DNA of 64,000 bases, taken from positions 1 through 64,000 of the forward strand of contig JBIOUG010000167.1 of assembly GCA_044866775.1 (NCBI GenBank), written 5' to 3'. The notes under the pieces were generated by a model. It was not told where the DNA came from, did no database searches, and saw nothing but the letters and a program-made list of their open reading frames with translations. This document shows positions 45,353 to 54,626 of this stretch, piece after piece. The translations under genes and the position numbers were made by a program. Position 1 is the first letter of the stretch. Each line of letters begins with the position of its first letter. Source of the stretch: DASUNQ01 sp044866775. Its GTDB lineage: Bacteria > Acidobacteriota > Thermoanaerobaculia > Multivoradales > UBA5704.

Positions 45353-46132
45353 CTACTCGCGCGCTGGCATCTGCCACGCATTATATACACGGTGGCTGCG
45401 CATCGGCATGGCGGCGCCGGAGCTCGAGTCGGGCGCATGGCACTCGCCCGCACGATAGCCTTCCGGCGGGACGAGTGGCGGCGGAGGCGTGACGAGCGGC
45501 TCGCTCAGCACTTCGCGCCACCGCACCTGGACCGCCTGGCGGCGGTCGGAGAGGATCGACCAACTGTCGCGGCGGGCCCACCAGTACGCGGGCTCCTCCC
45601 CCTCCCACGCCGTCCACCGCTCGACCGACCCGCCGGCGACCGTGGCCTGCCAGCGGCGGCCCGCGGCGTCCTCGAAGACGATCTCGTTCCCGCTCTGGCG
45701 CGGCGGCGCCGCGGGCTCGGCCGGCAACCGCCCGAGCAGGAGCGCCGGCAGCGACATCAAGGGGAAGGGCGCGAGGGGCACGCCGGAGATGTCGAAGCGT
45801 CCCGCGAAGACGCAGTAGGCGCGGCTGCGATGGTCGAGAAAGAGCCCGCGCTCCCCCTCGGCGTCGAGCGTCCAGAGCGCCCGCCCCACCGGATCGACGG
45901 CGCGCACCTGGTAACGGTCGGGGGCGACGAGGACGAGCGTCAGCCGAAACCCACCCTCGCCTTCGGTGCCGGAGTAGGCGACCCGGTAGAGGCGCTGCGA
46001 GCCGACGGCGGAGGCCGGGATCTGCCAGGCAGGGACGTCGCCGGGAGCGGCGGTGCGGACACTGGAGCACCCGGCGGCGAGGGCCAGCGCGGCCGCCGCG
46101 ACGACGCGGCGGAGGGGGGAGCGTGAAGGCAC
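45353..46132 (-). CDS. LolB-like outer-membrane lipoprotein
   Basis: This is a 259-aa lipoprotein. The signal sequence ends in LAAGC, with Cys 22 as the lipidation site. The middle region (YRVAYSGTEGEGGFRLTLVL, then DRYQVRAVDPVGRALWTLDA) resembles LolB-type beta-barrel half-shells that insert lipoproteins into the outer membrane, but the similarity is loose. The GTG start at 46132 follows the TPR gene by 13 bases. The TPR-lolB-prs gene order in many Gram-negatives supports the call. Confidence 0.6.
   Translation of the reverse strand: MPSRSPLRRVVAAAALALAAGCSSVRTAAPGDVPAWQIPASAVGSQRLYRVAYSGTEGEGGFRLTLVLVAPDRYQVRAVDPVGRALWTLDAEGERGLFLDHRSRAYCVFAGRFDISGVPLAPFPLMSLPALLLGRLPAEPAAPPRQSGNEIVFEDAAGRRWQATVAGGSVERWTAWEGEEPAYWWARRDSWSILSDRRQAVQVRWREVLSEPLVTPPPPLVPPEGYRAGECHAPDSSSGAAMPMRSHRVYNAWQMPARE
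45379..45384 (-). promoter_or_regulatory. candidate -10 element for spoVG
   Basis: TATAAT on the minus strand, embedded in the 3' end of the lipoprotein gene, would start transcription about 165 bases before spoVG. No strong -35 is present. The position fits a separate promoter for the spoVG-tRNA-prs segment. Confidence 0.35.
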
Positions 46133-46145
46133 AGGAGCGGGCGCG

Positions 46146-48101
46146 CTAGGGGGAGGCGGTCTCGAGCTCGTCCAGCTTGCGCCGCACCTGCTCGGCGTTG
46201 TCGTCGCCCAGGTCGAGGGCCCGGCGATAGACCTGACGCGCTTCATCGGGGCGGCCGAGGGCGCGGTAGGCGTCGCCCAGGTGCTCGTAGATCGTGGCGT
46301 CGCCCGGCTCGAGCCGCGTCGCCCGCTCGAGCAGGCGGATCGCCTCCTGGTACTCGCCGAGCTGGAAGTGCGCCCAGCCGAGCGAGTCGACATAGGCGCC
46401 GTTGTCCGGCTCGAGCGCCACCGCGCGGCGCACCAGGTCCAGCGCCTCGGGGAGTTTCTCCCCCTTCTCGGCCCACATGTAGCCGAGGTAGTTGAGCGCC
46501 GGATGGAACGTGGGCTCGATCTCGAGCGCGCGCCGGAAGGCGGTCTCAGCGGCCTCCGGCTGCCCGGCGCGCTCGCGCGCCGCGCCGAGGAGGAAGGCCG
46601 CGGCGGCATTGCCGCGGTCGCGCGCCAGGAGCTGCTCGAGGATGGGGATCGAGTCGCCGTACCGCTCCAGGCGCTGGTAGGTCTGGGCGGCGGCCAGCAC
46701 CTGCTGCGCGTTGTCGGAGGCGCCGAGACGCGCCAACACCTCGTTGCCCTCCGCCTGGCGGCCCAGCCGCAGCAGCAGCTCGGCGCGCTTGGTGGTCGCC
46801 GCGGGATCGCCGTCGCTCGCCGCCTGCGCGTCGAGCAGCGCCAGCCCTTCGGCGTAGCGCTCGAGCTCGGTCAGGGCGTCGACGCGCAACGCCAGGGCCG
46901 CCGCGCGCACCTCCGGGTCGGCGGCTTCGGCCAGCGCCGCGGCGGCCGCCTCCGCCTCGGCCCACTGCTCGGCGGTGACGCGCACGTGCACCAGCTCGAG
47001 CCCCGCCTGCTCGGCCTCCTTGGGCTGCCCGCGGCCGGCGAGCTCCGCCTGCAGGCCGGCGATGAGCCGGGCGGCTTCTTCCGGGCGCCCTTCGCGCACC
47101 AGCAGCCGCGCCTGCATGCCGGCGAGCGCCAGGTTCGTCGGGTCCTCGCGCCGCACCCGGCCGAGCAGCGCCTCGGCCTCGGCGTTCTTGCCCTGCGCGG
47201 CGAGCACCAGCACCTTGAGGATCAGCGGCTGGCGCTCGTCGGGGAAGCGGGCGAGCAGCGCCTCGGTCGCGGCCAGCGCCCCTTCGAGGTCGCCGGCGCG
47301 GTAGAGGGAGGAGGCCACCTGCCGCTGCAGCCGCGGATCGCCGCGCTGCTCCTCGGGCGCGCCGCGCAGCGTCGCCAGGGCGGCGGCGTGGTCGCCGCGG
47401 CTCTCCTCGAGCTCCGCGAGAGTGAGGCGCGCTTCGAGCGCCGCGGGATCGCCCGCCAGCACATCGCGCAGCAACCCCTCCGCCTCGGCGGCCTTGTCGC
47501 CCTTGAGCAGCGCCTCGATCAGCAGCGTTGTCGCCATCCGGTTCTCGGGCGTCAGACTGGTCACCCGCCGGAAGGCCTCGGCCGCCTTGTCGGCCTCGCC
47601 GCGCTCGAGGTACAGGCGGCCGAGCCCGAAGAGCACCTGCACGTCGTCGCCGTCGAGCGCGCGCAGCGCTTCGAGCACCTCGCGTAGCGCCGTCGCGGCA
47701 TCGGGGCTGTTGGGGGCGAGGTCGAGGTAGACCTCGGCCGCGCCGCGCAGCACGTCGGCGCTCTGCGGCGCCAGGACGCGGGCCCTCGCCACCTCGCGCG
47801 TCGCCTCGGTCAGCCGCTCGGTGCGCTCCTCCGGCGCCCGTAAGAGCTGCGCCACGCGCACCAGGAGCTGAGCGCGCTCGAGGTGGATGAATGGATCGAG
47901 GGGGTCGAGCCGCTCGGCGTCGCCGAAGGCGGCGAGTGCGGCTTCGTACTCCCCTTCGCCGAAGAGCGCCTTGGCGACGGCGAAGTGAAAGGCCGCGCCG
48001 GCGACGTCGCGTCCCGGCACCGCCACGGACGGGGCGGACGTTTGCTGCGCCAGCACGGGACCGGAGAGGAGGACGAGCAGCGACGCGCAGACCCGCTTCA
48101 C
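46146..48101 (-). CDS. periplasmic TPR-repeat protein
   Basis: This is a 651-aa protein with a signal peptide (about 1-18, VKRVCASLLVLLSGPVLAQ) and about fifteen tandem TPR-like helical pairs. Clear examples are AKALFGEGEYEAALAAFGDA near 35 and NALNYLG-type pairs near the end (PALNYLGYMWAEKGEKLPEA, DSLGWAHFQLGEYQEAIRLL). It is probably a scaffold for envelope assembly, as in the TPR genes next to lolB in other Gram-negatives. The GTG start at 48101 has TATCCT six bases before it. A longer frame to 48191 has no conserved sequence. Confidence 0.85.
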   Translation of the reverse strand: MKRVCASLLVLLSGPVLAQQTSAPSVAVPGRDVAGAAFHFAVAKALFGEGEYEAALAAFGDAERLDPLDPFIHLERAQLLVRVAQLLRAPEERTERLTEATREVARARVLAPQSADVLRGAAEVYLDLAPNSPDAATALREVLEALRALDGDDVQVLFGLGRLYLERGEADKAAEAFRRVTSLTPENRMATTLLIEALLKGDKAAEAEGLLRDVLAGDPAALEARLTLAELEESRGDHAAALATLRGAPEEQRGDPRLQRQVASSLYRAGDLEGALAATEALLARFPDERQPLILKVLVLAAQGKNAEAEALLGRVRREDPTNLALAGMQARLLVREGRPEEAARLIAGLQAELAGRGQPKEAEQAGLELVHVRVTAEQWAEAEAAAAALAEAADPEVRAAALALRVDALTELERYAEGLALLDAQAASDGDPAATTKRAELLLRLGRQAEGNEVLARLGASDNAQQVLAAAQTYQRLERYGDSIPILEQLLARDRGNAAAAFLLGAARERAGQPEAAETAFRRALEIEPTFHPALNYLGYMWAEKGEKLPEALDLVRRAVALEPDNGAYVDSLGWAHFQLGEYQEAIRLLERATRLEPGDATIYEHLGDAYRALGRPDEARQVYRRALDLGDDNAEQVRRKLDELETASP

Positions 48102-48129
48102 GGCGAGAGGATACCGCGCGGGCCGGCGC

Positions 48130-48159
48130 TTGCCAAGGCGAGGATGCCACCCGTATAAT
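48130..48159 (+). promoter_or_regulatory. sigma-70-like promoter for the MshEN-type gene
   Basis: TTGCCA (48130-48135) and TATAAT (48154-48159) are separated by 18 bases. They lie about 50 bases before the ATG at 48209. It is the clearest promoter in the window. Confidence 0.6.
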
Positions 48160-48208
48160 CTCGCCTCAATTTGTAAGTCGCTGCCTTCCAATAGCTTAGC
48201 CTTCCCCG

Positions 48209-49519
48209 ATGAACAAGCTCGGACAGCTCCTCGTGACGCGCGGCTGGATCACCGTCCAGCAGCTCACCCGGGCGCTCAAGAACCAACAGACGGTCGGCGG
48301 GCGGCTGGGCACCTGCCTGCTGGAGATGGACGCGCTGAGCGAGGACCTGCTGTTGAAGGGTCTCTCCGAGCAGCTCGGCGTCCCGGCGGCCGTGATCGAC
48401 GACCTCCGCAGCGTGCCGGAGGACGTGCTCGCGACGCTGTCGCCGAAGGTCGCGCGGCGCTGCCGCGCGGTTCCCTTCCGCCTCGCCGGCGGCCGCGTCG
48501 ACATCGCGATGTTCGAGCCGCACAACCTGACCGCCCAGGACGAGCTTGCCTTCGCCTCGGGCAAACGGATCAAGGTGCACGTGCTGCACGAGGTGCGCGT
48601 CTTCGAGGCCCTCGACCGTTTCTACGGCGAGGAGGCGCCGTCACGCCTCGAACACCTGCTCGAGCGCCTGAACCGCGCCCGCTATCTCTGGGAGCGCGAG
48701 GCCGAGCGCCCCTCGGCCGTGTCGACGCTCGTCACGCCTCCGGGCGGCATCCTGGCGGTCGTGCCGGCGCCGTCCGCGCCGCCGAGCGATCCGGCGCTGG
48801 CGCTGTCGTCCCTGCGCACCCGCCCGATCCCGGCGCCGGTGATCGGGTCCCGCCCGCGGCCCGTGCCGGCGCCGTCCGCCGCGGCGGCGGGGCCCGCTCC
48901 CGCACCGCCGAAGCCGGCAGCGGTCGTCAAGCCCGCCGCCCCCGCCCGGCCGGTCGTCGCCCTGACGGCCGAAGAACGTGCCGCCCTCGGTGGCGGTCCG
49001 CCGCCGGCGCCCGCGGTCGCCACGCTCGCCGAGCTCGAGACGGCCTTCGTCGCCGCCGCGGACAGCGACGAGGTCGGGCGCCTGCTCCTCGCGCACCTGG
49101 CGCACCGCACCAGGCGGGCGGCGCTCTTCCAGGTGACGCGCGAGCGGGTCAAGGGCTGGATGGCCCGGGGCGAAGGGGTCGATGCGGACCGCTTCGCGCG
49201 CTTTACCGTCGGCTTCACCGAGCCTTCGGTCTTCCTCAACCTCCGCCAAGGGAGCGGCGTCCACCTCGGACCACTGCCGCCGATGGCGGCGCACCGCGAG
49301 CTGGCAGCCTGCTGGGGAGGAGACCTGCCGCGCGCGTGCCTGCTGCTGCCGGTGCGCCTCCGCGACCGGCTGGTGATGGTGCTCTACGTCGAGGCCGGCG
49401 GCGGGCGCATCGACCTCGACGGCATGCAGCGCCTCGCGGCGGCGACGGCGGCGGCGTTCGAGCGCTGCATCCTGGTCAAGAAGCGCGGTGGCGACGCGGG
49501 CGCCTGCGGAACCGTCTAG
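48209..49519 (+). CDS. MshEN/T2SSE_N-domain protein with C-terminal GAF-like region
   Basis: This is a 436-aa cytoplasmic protein. Residues about 1-150 match the N-terminal domain of type II secretion/type IV pilus ATPases (LGQLLVTRGWITVQQL, then LGTCLLEMDALSEDLLLKGL). In related proteins this domain binds cyclic di-GMP. No ATPase domain follows. A Pro/Ala linker (about 170-265) leads to a GAF-like fold (about 270-425). It may sense a nucleotide or a partner protein. Its stop overlaps the start of the glycosyltransferase gene by one base, so it probably belongs to the glycan locus. Confidence 0.7.
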   Translation: MNKLGQLLVTRGWITVQQLTRALKNQQTVGGRLGTCLLEMDALSEDLLLKGLSEQLGVPAAVIDDLRSVPEDVLATLSPKVARRCRAVPFRLAGGRVDIAMFEPHNLTAQDELAFASGKRIKVHVLHEVRVFEALDRFYGEEAPSRLEHLLERLNRARYLWEREAERPSAVSTLVTPPGGILAVVPAPSAPPSDPALALSSLRTRPIPAPVIGSRPRPVPAPSAAAAGPAPAPPKPAAVVKPAAPARPVVALTAEERAALGGGPPPAPAVATLAELETAFVAAADSDEVGRLLLAHLAHRTRRAALFQVTRERVKGWMARGEGVDADRFARFTVGFTEPSVFLNLRQGSGVHLGPLPPMAAHRELAACWGGDLPRACLLLPVRLRDRLVMVLYVEAGGGRIDLDGMQRLAAATAAAFERCILVKKRGGDAGACGTV

Positions 49520-51732
49520 TGCCGCGCACACCCCTGGACTGGCGGCGCCCCCGCGCGGCGGGGCCGGCCGCCCTCCACCCTCCCGCGGCGGTCTCGGCAC
49601 CCGGGCCGGTCGACGTCATCGTGCCGGTCTACGGCGCCGTCGAGGAGCTGGCCGCCTGTCTCGCCAGCCTCGAGCGCCACACCGATCTCACGCGCCACCG
49701 CCTCGTCGTCGTCGTCGACGGCGACCCGGCGCTCGCGGCCGCCGCCGCTCTCGAAGAGGTCGCCGCGCGCTGCCGCGCCCTGGTCCTCCACAACGCCGCG
49801 CGCCGCGGCTTCGTCGGCAGCGTCAACCGCGGCATGGCGCTGTCGCGGCGCGACGTCGTCCTCCTCAACAGCGACACCGTGGTGACCCGCGGCTGGCTCG
49901 AGAAGCTGCAGCAGGCCGCGCTCTCCGACCCGACCGTCGCCACCGTCACTCCGTTCTCGAACCACGCCACGATCTGCTCGCTGCCGCGGTTCCTGGAGGT
50001 CAACGCGCTGCCCGCGGGCTGGGGTCTCGACCGCTTCGCCGATCTGGTCGAGCGGGCCGCGGCGCGCGAACGGCCGCGCCTGCCGACCGGGGTCGGCGTT
50101 TGCCTCTACATCCGGCGCGCGGCGCTCGACCGACTCGGCCTCTTCGACGAGCGGACCTTCGGCCTCGGCTACGGCGAGGAGAGCGAGTTCTGTGTCCGCG
50201 CGTCGAAGGCCGGGTGGCTGCATCTGCTCGACGACGCCACCTTCATCTGGCACGCCGGCCAGAGTAGCTTCGGCGACAGCCGCCGGCCGCGGGTGCGCGC
50301 CGCCCACCGCGCGCTGCGCCGTCTCCATCCCGAGTACCTTCCGACCGTCGCGCGCTTCATCGCCGAGGACCCGCTGGCGGCGGCACGTGCGCGGGTCACC
50401 GGCGCACTGCAGCCGCGCCCGCGGCCGCCGCGCGGACCGCGGCGCATCGTCCACCTGGTGCACGGCTGGCCGCCCTGGAACCGCGCCGGCACCGAGACCT
50501 ACGCCCGCGGCCTCGCCGTGCGGCAGGCCCGGTGGCGCGAGGTCGCGGTCTACGCCCGCCGCGACACAGCCCCGCACGGCAGCGCGGGGCTGGCATTGCG
50601 CCGCAAGGGCGAGGCGGTCGAGCTCCTCGACGGCGGCGTGCGGGTGCGGTTGGTGGCCAACAACTTCACGCAGCGCGACCCGCTGTCGCGCAACGCGCTG
50701 CGCGATCGCGCTCTCGCTGCCGACTTCGGGGCCTTCCTCGACGAGGTCCGACCCGAGCTCGTGCACGTCCACCACCTGGCGGGGCACGCGTTCTCGCTGC
50801 TCGGCCAGGTGACACGCCGCGGCCTGCCGCTCGTCTACCAGGTGCAGGACTGGTGGACCCCTTGCGCGCGGACCAACCTTCTCGACCGCAACCGCCGCCT
50901 GTGCAGCGGCCCCGGCGCCGCCAAGTGCGCCGCCTGTCTGCCGCTCACCCGGCTGCCGCCGGCGCCGTTGCTGAACCGCCTGCTCTACCTCTACCGCGGC
51001 TGCGCGGCACGGCGCGCCTTCCGCCGCGCCGACGCCTGGCTGCTCGGCTCGCGGGCGATCCACGACAGCTACCGCCGGCTCGGGCTGCTCCGGCCGCGCG
51101 ATGCGGCGCAGGTCCTGTCCTACGGCGTCGAGCTGGCGCCGGCGGCGCCACGGCGGCCGCGCCCGCCGGAAGCGCCGCTCCGCTGCGGCGTCATCGGCTC
51201 GCTCATGCCGCACAAGGGGGTGCACGTGGCGGCCGCCGCCTTCGCCGGCATCGATCCCGGACGCGCGCGGCTGGTGGTCTGGGGGGACCGGGAGGTCGAC
51301 CCCACCTATGCGCGCGAGGTGGAGGCGGCGGGCGCGGGGCGGGTCGAGCTGCGCGGGCGCTTCGCCGAAGAGGAGAAGGCGGCGATCTTCGCCGGGCTGG
51401 ACCTGTTGATCGTGCCCTCGCTCGGCCTCGAGTCGTTCGGGCTCGTGGCGCGCGAGGCGCTGCACCACGGCGTGCCGGTGCTGGCCAGCCGGCGCGGGGC
51501 GCTGGTCGAGCTGTTCGCGGCGGAGGCCGAGCCCGCCGGCGCGCTGTTCGATCCCGAGGGTCCCGAGGAGCTGCGCGGGTGGATCGAGCGGCTGGCGGCG
51601 GACCCAGGCATCCTTGCCGGCTGGCAGGCGCGACTACCGGCGGTCAAGGGCATGGACGAGCATGCCGAGGAGGTCGAGGCGGTCTACGAGCAGGTGCTCG
51701 CGCGCGGGCGTACGCGGCGGGTGAGGCCGTGA
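49519..51732 (+). CDS. bifunctional glycosyltransferase (GT2 fused to GT4)
   Basis: This is a 737-aa protein. The N-terminal GT2 domain starts VDVIVPVYGAVEELAACLAS (about residue 32), with the DD-type stretch VLLNSDTVVTRGWLEKL and FDERTFGLGYGEESEF. From about residue 307 a second domain, beginning IVHLVHGWPPWNRAGTETYA, has GT-B (GT4) character. Its C-terminal part reads GSLMPHKGVHVAA, then FAGLDLLIVPSLGLESFGLV. Two sugar transfers on one chain suggest consecutive steps in a repeat unit. The GTG start overlaps the previous stop by one base. The in-frame reading back to 48130 was rejected. Confidence 0.85.
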   Translation: MPRTPLDWRRPRAAGPAALHPPAAVSAPGPVDVIVPVYGAVEELAACLASLERHTDLTRHRLVVVVDGDPALAAAAALEEVAARCRALVLHNAARRGFVGSVNRGMALSRRDVVLLNSDTVVTRGWLEKLQQAALSDPTVATVTPFSNHATICSLPRFLEVNALPAGWGLDRFADLVERAAARERPRLPTGVGVCLYIRRAALDRLGLFDERTFGLGYGEESEFCVRASKAGWLHLLDDATFIWHAGQSSFGDSRRPRVRAAHRALRRLHPEYLPTVARFIAEDPLAAARARVTGALQPRPRPPRGPRRIVHLVHGWPPWNRAGTETYARGLAVRQARWREVAVYARRDTAPHGSAGLALRRKGEAVELLDGGVRVRLVANNFTQRDPLSRNALRDRALAADFGAFLDEVRPELVHVHHLAGHAFSLLGQVTRRGLPLVYQVQDWWTPCARTNLLDRNRRLCSGPGAAKCAACLPLTRLPPAPLLNRLLYLYRGCAARRAFRRADAWLLGSRAIHDSYRRLGLLRPRDAAQVLSYGVELAPAAPRRPRPPEAPLRCGVIGSLMPHKGVHVAAAAFAGIDPGRARLVVWGDREVDPTYAREVEAAGAGRVELRGRFAEEEKAAIFAGLDLLIVPSLGLESFGLVAREALHHGVPVLASRRGALVELFAAEAEPAGALFDPEGPEELRGWIERLAADPGILAGWQARLPAVKGMDEHAEEVEAVYEQVLARGRTRRVRP

Positions 51733-53144
51733 GGCGCGCGGCTGCCTCGGCGGACGAGGGCGCGCTGCCGGTGCGGACACGCGGGGCGAGCGGAGCCGCC
51801 ACCGCTCTGCGGGTCCTCCAAGGAGAGGGACTCCTCGGGTTCCGCGACCGTGCCCTGGACCGCCTGGCCGCGGCACGGCGGCGGCGGGCTTTCCGCACCG
51901 CTGCCTCGCCGATCGATGCTTCCGCGGTCCCGCCCACGCCGGTGCTCCACCTGGCCGCGACGCCGCCGGTCCCGAGCCTCGGTGGCGTGCAGGTGCAGCT
52001 CCTCGCGCGCATCGAGCGCGAGGCGCGGGAGCGCGCCGTCGCGCTGCTCTATCCGCGCGCCGGACGCTGGCGTCTCGAGGTGGCCGCGCCCGGCGGCCGC
52101 CAGGCCTGGACGCTCGCGACGCCCGCGCTCTACCACGAGCTGGCGATCGCCGACGCGGCTCTCGAAGCCGCCGTCACCCAGTCCGTCGCGGCGGCCGGCG
52201 CGCGCCTGCTCCACGTCGAAGGTCTTGCCGGCCTGCCGCTCGCCTCGCTCGCCGCCCTGCGGCGGGGCGGCCTTCGCCTGTTGCTCTCGCTCCACGACAT
52301 GGCCGCCTTCTGTCCGCGGCCGCACCTGCTCGATAGCTTCACCCTCCGCTCCTGCCACTACTCGCGCGACGCGCGGCGCTGCACGGCGTGCCGAAACGAG
52401 GACTGGCGCATCGAGGCCGGCTGGCAAGAGCGGCGGCGGCTCGCCGAGGAGCTGTTGGCCGCCGCCGACGCGGTGGTCTATCCTTCGGAGTTCCTCCGCC
52501 GGGCGCATCTGGAGCTCTTCCCCGGCGTCGATCCGGCACGCCACCGGGTGATCGCTCCCGAGAGCGACCGGCTCGAGCCCCCACCGGCCTACGACGCGGC
52601 GCCGGTCGACCGCACCTCGCCGGGGGCGCCGCTGCACGCGGCCTACGTGGGCAGCGTCAAGCCGCACAAGGGCGCCCTCGTCTTCGCGGACCTCGTCACG
52701 CGGCTGGCGGCGGCGATCCCGGGGCGAGTGCGCTGGTCGGTCTACGGCGGCGGCGATGCAGATCTCCTGGTGGAGCTCAACCGCCTGCCGCGCGTCCAAG
52801 TGCGCGGCTACTACCGGAACGGCTCGCTGCCGCGCCTGCTCCGGCGCGCCCGTCCCGACGTCGCGCTGCTGCTCTCGATCTGGCCCGAGGCGTACGGCCT
52901 GACGCTCTCCGAGTGCCGGGCCGCCGGCATTCCCGTCGTGGCCTTCGATCACGGCGCGCTCGGCGACAGGATCCGCGCCGAGGGTGGCGGCATCCTCGTA
53001 TCGGCCTGCGCGGGGGCGGCGGGCGTCGCCGATGTGCTCGCCGGCGTCGTGGCAGGCCGGGTCGCGCTGCCCGCCGTCGTCTCACCGCCCGTCGCGGCCG
53101 CGGCGGCGGCGTATCGGGCGCTCTATGGCGAGCTGACCGGGTAG
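51729..53144 (+). CDS. glycosyltransferase family 4
   Basis: This is a GT-B transferase of 471 aa. After a variable N-terminus of about 70 residues, the acceptor domain reads PVPSLGGVQVQLLARIEREA. A Cys-rich stretch (SCHYSRDARRCTACRNEDWR) is followed by the donor domain with AYVGSVKPHKG and the SIWPEAYGLTLSECRAAGIP motif, including the E(x7)E-like pair. The donor and acceptor are unknown. The GTG start overlaps the upstream stop as GTGA. The gene converges on the next gene with a 13-bp gap. Confidence 0.82.
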   Translation: MRRAAASADEGALPVRTRGASGAATALRVLQGEGLLGFRDRALDRLAAARRRRAFRTAASPIDASAVPPTPVLHLAATPPVPSLGGVQVQLLARIEREARERAVALLYPRAGRWRLEVAAPGGRQAWTLATPALYHELAIADAALEAAVTQSVAAAGARLLHVEGLAGLPLASLAALRRGGLRLLLSLHDMAAFCPRPHLLDSFTLRSCHYSRDARRCTACRNEDWRIEAGWQERRRLAEELLAAADAVVYPSEFLRRAHLELFPGVDPARHRVIAPESDRLEPPPAYDAAPVDRTSPGAPLHAAYVGSVKPHKGALVFADLVTRLAAAIPGRVRWSVYGGGDADLLVELNRLPRVQVRGYYRNGSLPRLLRRARPDVALLLSIWPEAYGLTLSECRAAGIPVVAFDHGALGDRIRAEGGGILVSACAGAAGVADVLAGVVAGRVALPAVVSPPVAAAAAAYRALYGELTG

Positions 53145-53157
53145 GGGCCGCGCGGCG

Positions 53158-54603
53158 CTATTCTCGCCGCGCGATCGCAATCATCCCCAGCCCGGGCCAG
53201 GGGAGCAGGCGATCGGCGCGGCGGACGAGCGGCACCAGCATGTTGAACAGCTTGAGCTGCAGGCGATCGAAGCGGCGGCGCGCCAGCAGTCTGCCGTTGA
53301 CGTACCACCCCGGCACGCCGGCGCGGTTGAAATCGCGCAGGTGTTCGAGGCTGAAACCGGTCGCTTCGAGCTCGCGCGCCAGCATCGCGCGGTCATACCG
53401 GCAGCGGTGGCCGAGCACCTCGTCGAGGCTCGAATAGAGGCGCTGACCCTGCGGCACGTAGAGCACCAGCCGCCCGCCGGGCTCCAGCGCGGCGTGCATG
53501 TTGCGCAGCGCGGCGAGCGGATCGCAGACGTGCTCGAGGACGTTGAGGCAGACGACGGTGTCGAAGCGGCCGCGCCAGCGCTCGAAGTCCGCCGCCGCCT
53601 CGAGGTCCACACGGTCGACGTCCAGGTAGGGCTTGCCGAGCGCCAGGTTCCGGAGGTAGGCGAGGTAGTGCGGGTTGATGTCGCTCGCGACGTAGAGGTC
53701 CCGCGGCAGCAGCCAGGTGGTGATGTTGCCGATGCCGGCGCCGATCTCGAGGACGCGCGCCCCCACCCAGGGCGCGATCGCGGTCGCCATCCAGCGGTTG
53801 AAGCGCTGCGCCCGCTCCAGGCTGTGCAGGATGTGCGACCCGTACTCGTCCTCGGCGTAGAGGTCGTCGATCAGCCAGTACCTGAGGATCGCGCGCACCG
53901 CCTTGAGGCCGTCGCGCCAGCCGATCTTCTTCCCCTCGCGATAGGTGCGGCCGAGGTAGCTGATCGGCACCTCGAAGATGCGCAGGTCGCGCTTGGCGAT
54001 CTTGGCGGTGATCTCGGGCTCCATCGCGAAGTCGTTCGAGCGGATCGGGATCGACTTGAGCAGCGGCGCCCGGAACATCTTGTAGCAGGTCTCCATGTCG
54101 GTGAGGTTCAAGTCGGTCGCCCAGTTGGAGAGGGCGGTGAGCAGCCGGTTGCCGAGGGCGTGGCGGTGGTAGAGCACCCGCCGCCGCTCGCTGGGCAGGA
54201 AGCGCGAGCCGTAGACGACGTCGGCGCCGTCCTCGAGGAACGGCCGCACCAGACGGGCGTAGTCCCGCGGGTCGTACTCGAGATCGGCGTCCTGGAAGAC
54301 GATGAGGTCGCCGCTCGCCTCGGCGATGCCGCGGCGGATGGCGCTCCCCTTGCCCTGGTTGCGCCCCTGCTCGAGCAGGCGCACGCGATCCGGGTGCTCG
54401 GCGGCGATGCGGCGCAGGACCTCGACGCTGCCGTCGGTCGAGCCGTCGTCGACCAGCAGCACCTCGATCGCCCGGACCTCGGGCACCTCGACCGCCAGGA
54501 CGCGGGAGACCAACTCCCCGACCAGGTAGCGCTCGTTGTAGATCGGGACGATGACCGAGAGCGTGAGGCCGGGCATCGGGCGGGAGGGTATCATCGGGTT
54601 CAC
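53158..54603 (-). CDS. bifunctional glycosyltransferase (GT2) and SAM methyltransferase
   Basis: This is a 481-aa fusion. Residues about 10-245 are a GT2 enzyme of the dolichol-phosphate-mannose type: LSVIVPIYNERYLVGELVSR, DDGSTDGS, FQDADLEYDP and an MEPEITAKIAKRDLRIFEVP segment. Residues about 275-480 are a methyltransferase, with VLEIGAGIGNITTWLL as motif I and VVCLNVLEHVCDP. Such fusions occur in several phyla. Polyprenyl-phosphate sugar synthesis coupled to methylation is a guess. The start could also be the ATG at 54594 or 54576. It is divergent from the next GT2 gene. Confidence 0.85.
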   Translation of the reverse strand: MNPMIPSRPMPGLTLSVIVPIYNERYLVGELVSRVLAVEVPEVRAIEVLLVDDGSTDGSVEVLRRIAAEHPDRVRLLEQGRNQGKGSAIRRGIAEASGDLIVFQDADLEYDPRDYARLVRPFLEDGADVVYGSRFLPSERRRVLYHRHALGNRLLTALSNWATDLNLTDMETCYKMFRAPLLKSIPIRSNDFAMEPEITAKIAKRDLRIFEVPISYLGRTYREGKKIGWRDGLKAVRAILRYWLIDDLYAEDEYGSHILHSLERAQRFNRWMATAIAPWVGARVLEIGAGIGNITTWLLPRDLYVASDINPHYLAYLRNLALGKPYLDVDRVDLEAAADFERWRGRFDTVVCLNVLEHVCDPLAALRNMHAALEPGGRLVLYVPQGQRLYSSLDEVLGHRCRYDRAMLARELEATGFSLEHLRDFNRAGVPGWYVNGRLLARRRFDRLQLKLFNMLVPLVRRADRLLPWPGLGMIAIARRE

Positions 54604-54626
54604 GGCCCTGTCGGCCCCCGCGTGCG

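Noticed and set aside
48130..49518. Extension of the GT2-GT4 gene
   Set aside because: It is an out-of-frame shadow of the MshEN-type gene, which has its own promoter and start.
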